Shown: in pieces, positions 39,064-47,216 of the stretch
Layout: every line of letters starts with the position of its first letter
Position numbering within the stretch: the stretch's first letter is position 1
IMG/VR virus record: IMGVR_UViG_3300037193_000503
Location: 1-48,317 of that record
Length of the DNA stretch: 48,317 nt
Strand: one strand, 5' to 3'
Origin: a virus
Made by a program: the position numbers and the translations under genes
Notes under the pieces: model-generated
The model's input: only the letters and a program-made list of their open reading frames with translations
What the model was told of the DNA's origin: nothing
The model's database searches: none

Positions 39064-40461
39064 GTGGCGATTGAGTACGGAGCCACCGAGAACCATCTCC
39101 GGGTGGGCATCGACGTTGACGTCGAGGTCAACACGGCCACCTACCAGCGGGTGAAGTTCCTGTTCTACGCGGACCCTGAGCCGGACGGCTGGGGCTGGAA
39201 CGACGACATGGCCATGAAGATCTCGGGCCATGCCGGTACGTCCACCGTGAACTTCCACAAGAACGCCAACAACAACCAGTTGGTCGCGACCCGCACGGTC
39301 ACGCGGGACAAGGGCTCCGGCTCGTCCAACATCGTGGTGTCGTGCACCATCAGTGGTGCGTTCAACGGCGCCACCCCGTCAGCCTCCCGGACGCATGTCG
39401 TCCCGGCGAAGGCCATCGGGGTTCCGGAGCCGCCCGCCCTGGGGACGCTGGAAGTCCTGGACACGTGGGACTCTGGTGCCACGCTCCAGTGCGGCACGTC
39501 GCGTGACAGCAACGGTGCGGCCGTGGACGACTACCACTTCCAGGTGGCGTCCGGTTCGTCGTTCTCCGGGAACGTGGTGTACTCGGACATCGACGGCTCC
39601 AGGCGTCGCGTGGTCGGGGGGCTAGGGCCGGGCCGGACGTACTGGTTCCGGGTGCGGTGCCACAACTCGCAGGGCTGGGGCAACTTCGGCGTGTCCAAGG
39701 CGTTCAACACGGACATCCGCGTTCCGGACCGGATCCTGGGCCGGAACAACACGGGCACGTTCGCGACGCTGTCCACCCTGAACTGGGGTGTGCCGTTCAA
39801 TGGCGGGGACGACCTGATCCAGTACCAGGTCAGGTACCGCCCGGTGGGCGGCTCGTTCACGGTGCGCGAGGTGTGGGCGCAGGACCAGTCCTTCTACCAG
39901 GCCACCGGCTTGAATCCTGGGACGAACTACGAGTGGCAGGTTCGGGCCAGCAACTCGGCTGGCTGGGGCCCCTGGCAGGACGACTTCGCCACGTTCACCA
40001 CGTCGAGCCTGTGGCCCGACTCCCCGCCCAGGCCGACGGTCAGCAACATCGGCCTCACGGACGGCCGGGTGAACTGGTCGGCACCGGACGCCCGGGGCTC
40101 GACCATCACCGGTTACCAGGTGCAGTGGTCCGTGAACTCCGGCTTCTCCGGGGCGACCACCTCACCGACCCAGTCCGCTTCGGCCCGGTCGTACACGATC
40201 ACGGGCCTGTCGGCTGGCACCCGGTACTACGTGCGGGTGAGGGCCCTGTCGAACGAGGGCAACGGCAACTGGTCCCCGTCGCGGTCGTTCGCGACCACGG
40301 GGCTGACGATCCCGTACCCGATTGTCCGCGAGTGGACGGGCAGCGGCTGGCGCAGGCTGGACCCGGTGAACATCTGGGACGGCACGGACTGGACAGAGAT
40401 CAGTGACGTCAAGTATTGGAACGGCACGACCTGGGTCGATGTGGCCCAGGAACCGTACTAG
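39064..40461 (+). CDS. Tail protein with fibronectin type III domains
   Basis: 465 residues from GTG. Residues 1-115 form a beta domain. Then three FN3-like repeats (about 118-215, 220-315, 320-415) with the usual GLxPGxxYxxxVR strand: GLGPGRTYWFRVRC, GLNPGTNYEWQVRA and GLSAGTRYYVRVRA. The end is Trp rich (EWTGSGWRRLDPVNIWDG), resembling a short surface-binding tag. FN3 modules on virions are thought to help attachment to the cell surface. Confidence 0.83.
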   Translation: MAIEYGATENHLRVGIDVDVEVNTATYQRVKFLFYADPEPDGWGWNDDMAMKISGHAGTSTVNFHKNANNNQLVATRTVTRDKGSGSSNIVVSCTISGAFNGATPSASRTHVVPAKAIGVPEPPALGTLEVLDTWDSGATLQCGTSRDSNGAAVDDYHFQVASGSSFSGNVVYSDIDGSRRRVVGGLGPGRTYWFRVRCHNSQGWGNFGVSKAFNTDIRVPDRILGRNNTGTFATLSTLNWGVPFNGGDDLIQYQVRYRPVGGSFTVREVWAQDQSFYQATGLNPGTNYEWQVRASNSAGWGPWQDDFATFTTSSLWPDSPPRPTVSNIGLTDGRVNWSAPDARGSTITGYQVQWSVNSGFSGATTSPTQSASARSYTITGLSAGTRYYVRVRALSNEGNGNWSPSRSFATTGLTIPYPIVREWTGSGWRRLDPVNIWDGTDWTEISDVKYWNGTTWVDVAQEPY

Positions 40462-40469
40462 GAGGCAGC

Positions 40470-43037
40470 ATGGTGTTCCTGAGTTCGCTGTCCCCTGACA
40501 TCACGGAGGACATCCCCACACCGCTCTCGGGCGGTGGGGGTAAGGCCCTGGCGGCGACGGGCGACGCCCGGTTCGACGTGTCGGTGAACGGCTTGCCGTT
40601 CAACCTGAAGATCACCCCGCAGTTCCCGTACAAGCGCGAGTCGGAGCAGGTCCGCAAGGACCAGTTCGACACGTCGGGCGAGCCGGGCGAGCAGTCCCTG
40701 GCGGCGTGGTGGATCCGGTCGGAGTCGTCGTTCCACCTGGGTGCTGGGATCAAGTACTACGACCCGGGTTCGGACCGCTCCACGACGAACCGGTTCGCGA
40801 CGTCGCAGGGTGTGGACGTCTGGAAGCAGGGCGAGGTTTCGCTGCTGCACGCCATGGAGGTTGACCAGACTGGGCTCACCGAGCCGGTGCACCTGTCCAC
40901 GTTCCGCTCCGGCGGCCAGGACGGCTGGGTGTCGGCGTCGGGTGACAAGTTGTACTGGCGGGGCGGTGGCGCCCCTGGCGGGACGCTGGAGCGCCGTAAC
41001 TACTCCTACAACCCCCGCTGTCTCCAGACGGCCCCGAACGCGCGCACCGGGTGGCTGAACAGTGGCACGGCGACCGGCGTGGACGTCACCACGGTGACGA
41101 CCGGCGGACCCTTCGGATTCGGTTACCGCATGTTCCGGTTCGACACGTCCGGGACTTGGTCGCTGTCGTGTGGCGACCGAGCGTCCGGCACGAACGCCAA
41201 CCCGGTGCACAGCGAGTTCGGCGAGGGTGACGACTACATCGTCTCGCAGTACGTCATGGCCGACTGGGAGGGCGACGAGACCATCACGGCGAACATGTCG
41301 CTGATCTGGTCCAACTCGTCGGGCACCACGATCTCGACCCAGGCGGTCACGGCCAGCCTGGAGAACAACGTGTGGAAGCGGATCGTGATGCGCTTCAATG
41401 GCCGCCCGGCCCTGGCTACGCACTTCCGCATCTCAACGTCGTTCAACTCGACCTCGTCCGTGTCGGACGGCAATGTCCGCATGACGGGCCTCCTGGTCGA
41501 GAAGGGCACCGAACTCCTTCCGTACTTCGACGGCAGCATGGCCGACGCTAACGGGCACGACTACCAGTGGTTCGCGGACCTGACGAACAACGCACGGTCC
41601 AGGGACTTCTGGACGCCGGGTTCCGAGCAGACGCTGGCCGGTACCGGCCTGACGCAGCCCGCCCCGGTGGGCGGCTCCGTGTACGTAGGCCGCACCAACG
41701 CGGTCACCAAGTGGGACATCATCGCTGATGTCGTCACCACCCCGTGGACCTGCACTGGGCAGGCTCGCTGTTGGTGGGTGAAGAACCGCCTGATCGTCGC
41801 GGTAGGTCGCAACCTGTACTGGGTGGATCACACGCAGACGGGCGTGATCGAGACGGCTGCGGCCGGTAACACGACCGCGAAGTTGCTGGCCACTGGCGCT
41901 GACGACACATGGGTGTGGTCGGACGTCAGCGACACGGGTGACGCCATCCTCGCTGCCGGTGCGGGCGAGACGGCTTCGGCCATCTTCGCTATCACCATCG
42001 AGGAGGAGGCTGCGGTGCCGGTGTTCTCCGGCGCCCGCGAGGTGGCCCGCCTGCCGCAGGGCGAGCAGGTTACCTGCATGGGAACCTACCTGGCGTCCTA
42101 CATCGTGCTGGGCACGACGAAGGGCATCCGGGTTGGTGCGACTGGCCAGAGTGGCCAGATCGAACTGGGGCCCGTGATGGTGGAGTTGGTGGACGGGCCG
42201 AGGGACGTGTCGTTCTTCGACAGGTTCGCGTACCTCCCGGTGAGCCGCGCGCTCCCGGACGGCACGAGTGGTGTGGTGAGGGTTGACCTGTCCGAGTCGA
42301 TCATCGGTGAGGCTGGGACCACGGGGCTGTTCCCATGGGCGTGGGACGTGTTCCCGGGTGGTGCCGAGTCGGATGCGACGAGCATCTGCTTCAACGGCAA
42401 CACGGGCCGGGTGGTTCTGGCGGTGGGCCAGAACGTCTACCTGGAGAGCACAACCTTGCTGGAGTCTGGGCACCTGGACACGGGCCTGATCCGGTACGCG
42501 ACCTCGGAGTCGAAGGACTTCCAGAGGGTGCGCATGACCGGGGACATCCGTGGCGGCAAGGTGAAGGTGGAGGCCCTGATCGCTGGGGTCCCGTCGTCGG
42601 TGTACACGTACGGCCTGACCACGGGCCTGGAGGGTGAGGCTACGCTGAACCTCCCGGGTGGCCCCCTGTTCGACGAGTTGGCGTTCCGGTTCACGATCAC
42701 CCGGACGACGGCGGTGTCTCCTATCGTGAACACGCTGAGCGTGAAGTCGATCCCGGCGGTACGCAAGTCCCGCCTCATCACGTTCCCGTTGCAGGTCGCG
42801 GACTTCGAGTCCACGCGGTACGGGAACTCGGTGGGGTATGACGGGTTCGGCATCAACAGGGTGGAGGAGTTGGAGACCCTGGAGAACGCTGGTGCTGCGG
42901 TGCAGATCATTGACCGGCGTTACGACGAGGCCATGGTCGGCACCATCGAGACGCTGGACTTCGCGGGGATGGACTCCCCTGATGGGGAGTACGACAACGA
43001 TGGTGGCATCCTTACCATGGTCGTCAGGGTGAGGTAG
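40470..43037 (+). CDS. Large tail protein, putative distal tail/host-recognition
   Basis: 855 residues from ATG 40470; GGAGG is five bases upstream, and earlier in-frame starts lie inside the upstream gene. Beta-rich throughout; the first 140 residues (STFRSGGQDGWV) could be a virion base, residues 200-370 resemble a carbohydrate-binding sandwich, and 420-780 have repeated W-strand patterns like a beta-propeller (WWVKNRLIVAVGRNLYWVD). Length and position are compatible with T7 gp12-type tail nozzle proteins or a receptor-binding protein. Confidence 0.65.
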   Translation: MVFLSSLSPDITEDIPTPLSGGGGKALAATGDARFDVSVNGLPFNLKITPQFPYKRESEQVRKDQFDTSGEPGEQSLAAWWIRSESSFHLGAGIKYYDPGSDRSTTNRFATSQGVDVWKQGEVSLLHAMEVDQTGLTEPVHLSTFRSGGQDGWVSASGDKLYWRGGGAPGGTLERRNYSYNPRCLQTAPNARTGWLNSGTATGVDVTTVTTGGPFGFGYRMFRFDTSGTWSLSCGDRASGTNANPVHSEFGEGDDYIVSQYVMADWEGDETITANMSLIWSNSSGTTISTQAVTASLENNVWKRIVMRFNGRPALATHFRISTSFNSTSSVSDGNVRMTGLLVEKGTELLPYFDGSMADANGHDYQWFADLTNNARSRDFWTPGSEQTLAGTGLTQPAPVGGSVYVGRTNAVTKWDIIADVVTTPWTCTGQARCWWVKNRLIVAVGRNLYWVDHTQTGVIETAAAGNTTAKLLATGADDTWVWSDVSDTGDAILAAGAGETASAIFAITIEEEAAVPVFSGAREVARLPQGEQVTCMGTYLASYIVLGTTKGIRVGATGQSGQIELGPVMVELVDGPRDVSFFDRFAYLPVSRALPDGTSGVVRVDLSESIIGEAGTTGLFPWAWDVFPGGAESDATSICFNGNTGRVVLAVGQNVYLESTTLLESGHLDTGLIRYATSESKDFQRVRMTGDIRGGKVKVEALIAGVPSSVYTYGLTTGLEGEATLNLPGGPLFDELAFRFTITRTTAVSPIVNTLSVKSIPAVRKSRLITFPLQVADFESTRYGNSVGYDGFGINRVEELETLENAGAAVQIIDRRYDEAMVGTIETLDFAGMDSPDGEYDNDGGILTMVVRVR

Positions 43038-43038
43038 C

Positions 43039-43437
43039 ATGGCTGTCATGACCACACCATCCTGGTTCTCCAGGCCGCTGACGGCGGCTGGCGTGAGAGC
43101 CGTGCAGAGGAAGTTGATGCTGCCGGTGACGGGCGTGCAGGACGCTTCGTTCCGGTTGGCCCTGTCTGGTTTCCAGACGGCCAGGGGACTACCAGTGACA
43201 GGTACAGCCGACGAGGTGACGGCCGAGGCCCTGGGCGAGTCCGAGGAGTACATCCTGCCCCCGTCGTGGTGGACGAAGAACCTCGCCACGGACGGTGCTG
43301 CGGTGCTGCGGTTCTTGGAGCAGCACGACCTGGACTGGGCCTGGTTGGCCCGGTTGCAGGGCAACATGGGCAGGAAGCCTGACGGCCTGATCGACGTTCA
43401 GGTCGCTTGGGAGATGGACAAGTTCATAGCGGCATGA
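43039..43437 (+). CDS. Protein with a peptidoglycan-binding-like repeat
   Basis: 132 residues. Residues 14-62 (LTAAGVRAVQRKLML...FQTARGLPVTGTAD) have the helix pattern of peptidoglycan-binding type-1 domains, as in the endolysin repeats. The rest (WWTKNLATDGAAVLRFLEQHD) is another small helical unit. Last gene of the late operon, ending at a bidirectional terminator. It may help anchor the tail to the wall. Confidence 0.7.
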   Translation: MAVMTTPSWFSRPLTAAGVRAVQRKLMLPVTGVQDASFRLALSGFQTARGLPVTGTADEVTAEALGESEEYILPPSWWTKNLATDGAAVLRFLEQHDLDWAWLARLQGNMGRKPDGLIDVQVAWEMDKFIAA

Positions 43438-43441
43438 AAGA

Positions 43442-43465
43442 ACCCCCGGGCTACGGCCCGGGGGT
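43442..43465. terminator. Bidirectional terminator between late and minus-strand operons
   Basis: ACCCCCGGGC (43442-43451), loop TACG, GCCCGGGGGT (43456-43465): a perfect 10-bp stem with A-rich sequence before and T-rich sequence after, so it can end transcription from both sides. Confidence 0.9.
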
Positions 43466-43481
43466 CTTCTTTCGTTTGGGG

Positions 43482-43739
43482 CTACAGTGCGTCCCACTTG
43501 ATCTTCGTGATGGGGATCTTGCTGATGGCGCACTTGCGGCTGCGGGGGTCAGCCCACCTGGCCATCACGAGACCCTTGTGGGTGTTGCACAGGTTGTGCT
43601 GGTGGCCGCAGGGGATGAAGGTTCCCCTCCACCTGGCGGGGTCGGGACACTGGTCGTAGGCGCAGGGCACGTCTTCGTCCATGATGGCGTCCCAGTCGAT
43701 GTCCGTGTCGAGGTCGGTTCTCTCGTCGAGGATAGTCAT
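43482..43739 (-). CDS. Small zinc-binding protein
   Basis: 85 residues from ATG (43739), overlapping the stop of the gene before it in the operon (ATGA). An acidic N-terminus (DERTDLDTDIDWDAIMDEDV) precedes a Cys/His module: PCAYDQC, IPCGHQHNLC and SRKC, probably two zinc sites. Last gene of the minus-strand operon. Function unknown; a nucleic-acid or protein-binding zinc domain is likely. Confidence 0.7.
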   Translation of the reverse strand: MTILDERTDLDTDIDWDAIMDEDVPCAYDQCPDPARWRGTFIPCGHQHNLCNTHKGLVMARWADPRSRKCAISKIPITKIKWDAL

Positions 43740-44479
43740 GACAGCGCCTCGCGGATATCGGTGAGCACCTGGTCGGCGGTTCGTCCAGAGTGGGCGTTGC
43801 GGGTGTCCCACTCGCGGATGAGGCTCCGCACCCGATCGGCCAGGTCCCACGCCTCGTCCCGAGCGTCCGTCAGGCTCTCAACGAGCGGCACCCACATCGC
43901 GTCGATGTCGCGGCGGGCCCGGTCGCGCTCACCCTTGACCCGCTCGAAGTCGCCCCGGTAAGGACGAGACTCCAACTCCCGCTCCAGCGCGTCCGCCTCT
44001 AGGGCGACGTCACGGAGGTAGCCCTCCTCATGTCGGGTCAGGCCAGCGAGGTTGATGAAGGACCGGATCTTGTCACCTAGCGAGGGCTTCGGGGCGGGCT
44101 GGTGGTCGGTGAGGCGCCACGACGTTCCGACGCCGACCACGAATGGCGTGCTGTGCCCCATCACGCCGAGCGTGAGGTAGATGGTCCAGGCGCCGTGGTC
44201 ATGCTGGATGTCGGTCACGCGTCCGGCGACGGTCGCACCCAGTTCGTCGGAGTCCAGCGTCACGGTGTCGCCCGCCTTGACGTCCTCGGGGTCGATGGTG
44301 ACCGGCTCCGGCGCATCGTAGGTCACGGTGTACGGGGCGTAGGCGCCTTCCAGGTGCTGCACGCCCTCGCCGGGGATCACATCCCCATCGCGGTCCTTAA
44401 TAACCGCCCCCTCAGGCAGGCCCCTCAGGGCCGCGCGAAGGGCGCCGACGTTGTCGTACGTCTTGGTGTGCGTGCTCAT
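43736..44479 (-). CDS. Hypothetical protein with SH3-like and coiled-coil parts
   Basis: 247 residues, ATG at 44479. N-terminal beta part (TKTYDNVGALRAAL; EGAVIKDRDGDVI), then an SH3/KOW-like stretch (VKAGDTVTLD, AGRVTDIQHDH), and from residue 150 a long charged helix region (RDVALEADALERELES; DRARRDIDAM). GGAG at its start is shared with the end of the upstream gene (GGAGCACTCATGA). Function unknown. Confidence 0.65.
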   Translation of the reverse strand: MSTHTKTYDNVGALRAALRGLPEGAVIKDRDGDVIPGEGVQHLEGAYAPYTVTYDAPEPVTIDPEDVKAGDTVTLDSDELGATVAGRVTDIQHDHGAWTIYLTLGVMGHSTPFVVGVGTSWRLTDHQPAPKPSLGDKIRSFINLAGLTRHEEGYLRDVALEADALERELESRPYRGDFERVKGERDRARRDIDAMWVPLVESLTDARDEAWDLADRVRSLIREWDTRNAHSGRTADQVLTDIREALS

Positions 44480-44685
44480 GAGTGCTCCTTCTCCTCAACG
44501 GCAGCCTTGCCGCGTCGGACCAGTTCGTGACCCAGGCGGATGGCAGCATCCCCCGAAAGGGTTACGTCCTCGCCATCGGAGGTTCCGACGACGACGCTTC
44601 CGCCCTGGGATGTGAGCACGTCCACGGCCGTGTCGTGGCCGTCGTTCCAGAAGGAACGCCTGTTAGGGTCCCGCATGGTCTTCAT
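44476..44685 (-). CDS. Member of the small beta-alpha family (minus operon)
   Basis: 69 residues, ATG at 44685. VDVLTSQGGSVVVGTSDGED, then a helix AAIRLGHELVRRGKAAVEE. The pattern of short strands, a Gly turn, one Leu strand and a final helix is shared with the proteins at 46252, 46524, 46718 and 47209. Ends KEHS with the same codons as the next gene upstream, and the same GGAG-ATGA junction. Function unknown. Confidence 0.65.
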   Translation of the reverse strand: MKTMRDPNRRSFWNDGHDTAVDVLTSQGGSVVVGTSDGEDVTLSGDAAIRLGHELVRRGKAAVEEKEHS

Positions 44686-44834
44686 GAGTGCTCCTTCTTC
44701 GCGTGCTGAACAAGTGCGTAGTTGGACCCGAAGTCCTTCTTGCAGGTCTCGCAGTAGGTGCGCGAGGGGCGGAGTTTGGGCCGCTTCTTCAACTGCTCAG
44801 CCAACTCTTCCTCAGGGTTCTTCTTCCCCCACAT
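44682..44834 (-). CDS. C2H2 zinc-finger protein
   Basis: 50 residues from ATG 44834, chosen because AAGGAAGG lies upstream; a longer frame would run through the previous gene. The second half is a classical C2H2 finger: YCETCKKDFGSNYALVQHAKKEH (C-x2-C-x12-H-x4-H, with Phe and Leu in core positions). The N-terminal half is basic and helical. Single C2H2 fingers are unusual in tailed phages and suggest a DNA-binding regulator. Ends KEHS like the next gene. Confidence 0.75.
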   Translation of the reverse strand: MWGKKNPEEELAEQLKKRPKLRPSRTYCETCKKDFGSNYALVQHAKKEHS

Positions 44835-44835
44835 T

Positions 44836-44976
44836 CTACTTGCCTTCCTTGTCGAGGAGTTCGTCGAGGTCCTTCTGGAGCCGTGCGTCCATCTTAGCAT
44901 GGATCTGCTGACGGAGCAAGTCCTGCTGGCGACGGAATTCTTCGGGGCTGTCGTCCTTGCGCTCGGGGATCTTCAT
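44836..44976 (-). CDS. Tiny coiled-coil protein
   Basis: 46 residues, ATG at 44976 overlapping the upstream stop (TGATG). It begins MKIPERKDDSPEEF and is then one long helix with heptads (RQQDLLRQQIHAKMDARLQ). Spacing to both neighbours is exact, so it is probably real. Function unknown. Confidence 0.65.
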   Translation of the reverse strand: MKIPERKDDSPEEFRRQQDLLRQQIHAKMDARLQKDLDELLDKEGK

Positions 44977-45158
44977 CAGACCTTGACCACCTCGGTGTAG
45001 GAGAAGAAGTACAGGAACTTGTCGATCTCGACACTCACCGACAGGACGATGCCGGGCTGGATGTGCCGGACGACACCGGTCTTGCCGACGTGCCGGGAGT
45101 GTCCGATGATGCGGACCGTGTCACCGACCTTGATGGTGTACGGGCTAGAAATCGCCAC
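44976..45158 (-). CDS. KOW/SH3-like small protein
   Basis: 60 residues from GTG (45158), overlapping the kinase gene end by 14 bases. KVGDTVRIIGHSRHVGKTGVVRHI is the typical KOW pattern (VGDxVxIxxG...GxxGxV) of proteins binding RNA or RNA polymerase, such as NusG and ribosomal L24. It ends in a beta strand rich in Phe/Tyr. It could act on transcription or RNA, but partner unknown. Confidence 0.7.
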   Translation of the reverse strand: MAISSPYTIKVGDTVRIIGHSRHVGKTGVVRHIQPGIVLSVSVEIDKFLYFFSYTEVVKV

Positions 45159-46071
45159 GCGCCACCTGCCATGTCGGCAGGCCGATGGCCCGCCACATGT
45201 CCACGACCTGGTCCCGGTCGTCGAGCACGAGTCGTACGTCGTACTTGTCGCGGATCTCGCGCTCGAAGATCTCGTACTTGACCACGTAGTCCGCCCGGTC
45301 GTCGCCCGCCTTGCGCATGAGGAGCGGGGCGCTCTTGGTCCAGGACCCGACCTTCGACGTGAGCCACTTGAGCGTGTCGTCGCGGCACGAGTCCGGCCGA
45401 CCTGACAGGAAGATGATCGTCGGGTCGGACTCGTCGTCGCGCTTGGCGAAGTCCATCATCGCTTCGTACACGGTGTCGTTGACCCGGTCCGTGAGCACCT
45501 TGCTGTAGTCGTACGGCGACCGGCCCTGGTGAACGGCCAGCGTCCCGTCCAGGTCCACGATGATCGCCGCAGAGGGAACCGGACCGTCCCAAACGTACGG
45601 GCTCGCGTACGGCCGGAAGTCCGGCTCCTTGACCTCGGGCAGGTCCACCTTCGGCCACGGCATCGGGTAGCGCTTGGCGAAGTCGTTGATGACTCGGCCG
45701 CCGACGATCTTCTCCTCGCTCTGCCGAGCGTCGTCGCGCATCATGCACTCGGACGGGCCGGTCTCCACGTCCACGATCTCGACCTGGTGCGCGTGACGGT
45801 GAGCGACCTGCACCCAGTCCTTAACGGTCCGCAGCCGGAGGTTCGTGTCGTCCACGACGACGTCCTTGCGCTGCCGCAGGAACGTCTCAACCAGGGCCTT
45901 CTGGGCCTTGGTGACGGCCACCTCGTCCACGTCCGTGTACCGGCCGAAGAGCATGTGCCGGATGTCGTCGCGGTTGACGCGACGCCGGTTGGCCTCGTCG
46001 TCGGCCACCCACTTCTGGGCGAGGGTGGTCTTGCCAGAGCCGGGGTAGCCCCGCATCAGGATGAGGGTCAC
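45145..46071 (-). CDS. Polynucleotide 5'-kinase / 3'-phosphatase
   Basis: 308 residues from GTG; GGAAGGT lies seven bases upstream. The kinase half has P-loop GYPGSGKT (8-15) and NRDD (33-36). The C-terminal half is a HAD phosphatase: VDLDGTLAV with Asp173 and Asp175, then FLSGRPDSCRDD and LVLDDRDQVVDMW. Order and length match T4 polynucleotide kinase, which removes 2',3'-cyclic/3'-phosphates and phosphorylates 5'-OH ends at broken tRNAs. The ligase partner is encoded at 3185-4516 on the other strand. It lies mid-operon between two SH3/KOW-like genes. Confidence 0.93.
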   Translation of the reverse strand: MTLILMRGYPGSGKTTLAQKWVADDEANRRRVNRDDIRHMLFGRYTDVDEVAVTKAQKALVETFLRQRKDVVVDDTNLRLRTVKDWVQVAHRHAHQVEIVDVETGPSECMMRDDARQSEEKIVGGRVINDFAKRYPMPWPKVDLPEVKEPDFRPYASPYVWDGPVPSAAIIVDLDGTLAVHQGRSPYDYSKVLTDRVNDTVYEAMMDFAKRDDESDPTIIFLSGRPDSCRDDTLKWLTSKVGSWTKSAPLLMRKAGDDRADYVVKYEIFEREIRDKYDVRLVLDDRDQVVDMWRAIGLPTWQVARGDF

Positions 46072-46250
46072 GACTCTACCTTCCGGAGGCTGCGCAGCGG
46101 GTGGTGGTCCATCCCCCGGTTGAAGAACTCGCCGTCCCAGCGGACCACGGCGCCGGGCTCGTTGGCCCAGGGCTCCAGCGTGTCGATGGTTCCCTGGGTG
46201 TCGGGCTGGGCGGTGTGGGTGACGCGGTCACCCACCTTGAATTCGGTCAT
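46068..46250 (-). CDS. SH3/KOW-like small protein
   Basis: 60 residues from ATG, four-base overlap with the kinase. Starts MTEFKVGDRV like the protein at 12981, then TIDTLEPWANEPGAVVRWDGEFF, an SH3-like barrel pattern. Function unknown. Confidence 0.68.
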   Translation of the reverse strand: MTEFKVGDRVTHTAQPDTQGTIDTLEPWANEPGAVVRWDGEFFNRGMDHHPLRSLRKVES

Positions 46251-46251
46251 G

Positions 46252-46527
46252 TCAGTAAGCCTCTCCGTCGAAGGTGGAACTGGCGATCAGTTCCTCGTCG
46301 GAAGCGTACCACGCCCACAGGGCGGTGGCAAGAGCGTTCGCGAGGCGCTTGTCGAGTTCGGGTCGGACGGCGATCCCGCCGATCTCCCCACCCCCGTTGG
46401 AGGTGCCGTTGGCGTTGACCTCCATCTTCAGTTCGCCTTCGCGAACCGGGTCCTCGAAGAGGCGGATGGTGAACTTGCCGTCTTCGGTGTCGTCCTCGAA
46501 GAACGAGCCTGTCAGGTTGCCACTCAC
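46252..46527 (-). CDS. Member of the small beta-alpha family (minus operon)
   Basis: 91 residues from GTG. GKFTIRLFEDPV, LKMEVNANGT, IGGIAVRPELDKRLANALATALWAWY: two strands, a Gly/Asn turn, a third strand and a final helix ending in WY, as in its neighbours. The four-base overlap with the gene before it suggests coupling. Function unknown. Confidence 0.65.
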   Translation of the reverse strand: MSGNLTGSFFEDDTEDGKFTIRLFEDPVREGELKMEVNANGTSNGGGEIGGIAVRPELDKRLANALATALWAWYASDEELIASSTFDGEAY

Positions 46528-46721
46528 GGGTTCAGGGCCTCCGTCCTGGTGTACCTCAGGTCCCGGATGAAGTCGTTGACGTCGCGGACGTCAAGATCGA
46601 ACAGGATTTCGCTGTCTTCGCGCGAGACCTTGATGCGCACCACCTGATCGCCGACCTCCGGGCTTAGTTCGAGGCGGGTCCCGTCCTCGGATGCATCGGA
46701 GTAGTAGAACTGCTTGCTCAT
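46524..46721 (-). CDS. Member of the small beta-alpha family (minus operon)
   Basis: 65 residues from ATG 46721 with AGAGGAC upstream. TRLELSPEVGDQVVRIKVSR, then ILFDLDVRDVNDFIRDLRY. It has the same plan as the proteins at 46252 and 46718. Function unknown. Confidence 0.65.
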   Translation of the reverse strand: MSKQFYYSDASEDGTRLELSPEVGDQVVRIKVSREDSEILFDLDVRDVNDFIRDLRYTRTEALNP

Positions 46722-46996
46722 GGTGTCCTCTCTTCGAGCCACTCCGGCTCGTAGAACGAGATGAGGGCCTTGGCGAGTTCCAGGGCCTGCTCACGGTGCA
46801 AGCGTACACCGGAGCGCTTGGTGAAGTCAACACCCTTGGTCTCGATCTCCAGGTCTGCGTTCAGGCCGGGGACGAACTTCAGCCGCAGGACGTTCAGGTC
46901 GCTGGTCTCGACGTCGTACCCGCCCTTGCCGGGGCGCCAGCCCCGGGGCTTGGGCAGGGTGGAGTCGTGCCACTCCCAGGCGAAGATGTCAGTCAT
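46718..46996 (-). CDS. Member of the small beta-alpha family (minus operon)
   Basis: 92 residues from ATG 46996. LNVLRLKFVPGLNADLEIET, then VRLHREQALELAKALISFYE. The strands and the C-terminal helix with aromatic end match the proteins at 46252 and 47209; the N-terminus (MTDIFAWEWHDSTLP) is its own. Overlaps the gene before it by eight bases. Function unknown. Confidence 0.66.
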   Translation of the reverse strand: MTDIFAWEWHDSTLPKPRGWRPGKGGYDVETSDLNVLRLKFVPGLNADLEIETKGVDFTKRSGVRLHREQALELAKALISFYEPEWLEERTP

Positions 46997-47216
46997 CGAC
47001 CTGGTCCTCGATGTGGACGGCGACGATGTGCTCCAGGGCGATCCGGGCCTCGATGGGGGAGCCGTCCGACGGGGCAATGCCCAGCACGAGGTGGGTGCGC
47101 TCCTTGCCGAACCGGAAGGCCATGTCGAGCCGGTCGTACTCCCGCCGTGGCAGGTGGTAGTGGTGGAAGTTTCCGTTCGTCGTCTCGACGAAGACGTTCC
47201 AGAGGGTTTCACCCAT
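46989..47216 (-). CDS. Hypothetical protein
   Basis: 75 residues from ATG 47216 with GGGGTGA upstream. Beta-rich (LWNVFVETTNGNFHHYHL; THLVLGIAPSDG) with a last strand HIVAVHIEDQ. Not obviously a member of the neighbouring family although similar in size. Function unknown. Confidence 0.63.
   Translation of the reverse strand: MGETLWNVFVETTNGNFHHYHLPRREYDRLDMAFRFGKERTHLVLGIAPSDGSPIEARIALEHIVAVHIEDQVDD

Noticed and set aside
17170-43437. Integrase, attachment site or repressor for lysogeny
   Set aside because: No recombinase motifs and no repressor gene are visible anywhere; tRNAs are present as phage genes, without duplicated flanks.
43407-43961. 184-codon plus-strand frame over the end of the minus operon
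   Set aside because: Runs through the bidirectional terminator and opposite two well-supported minus genes.
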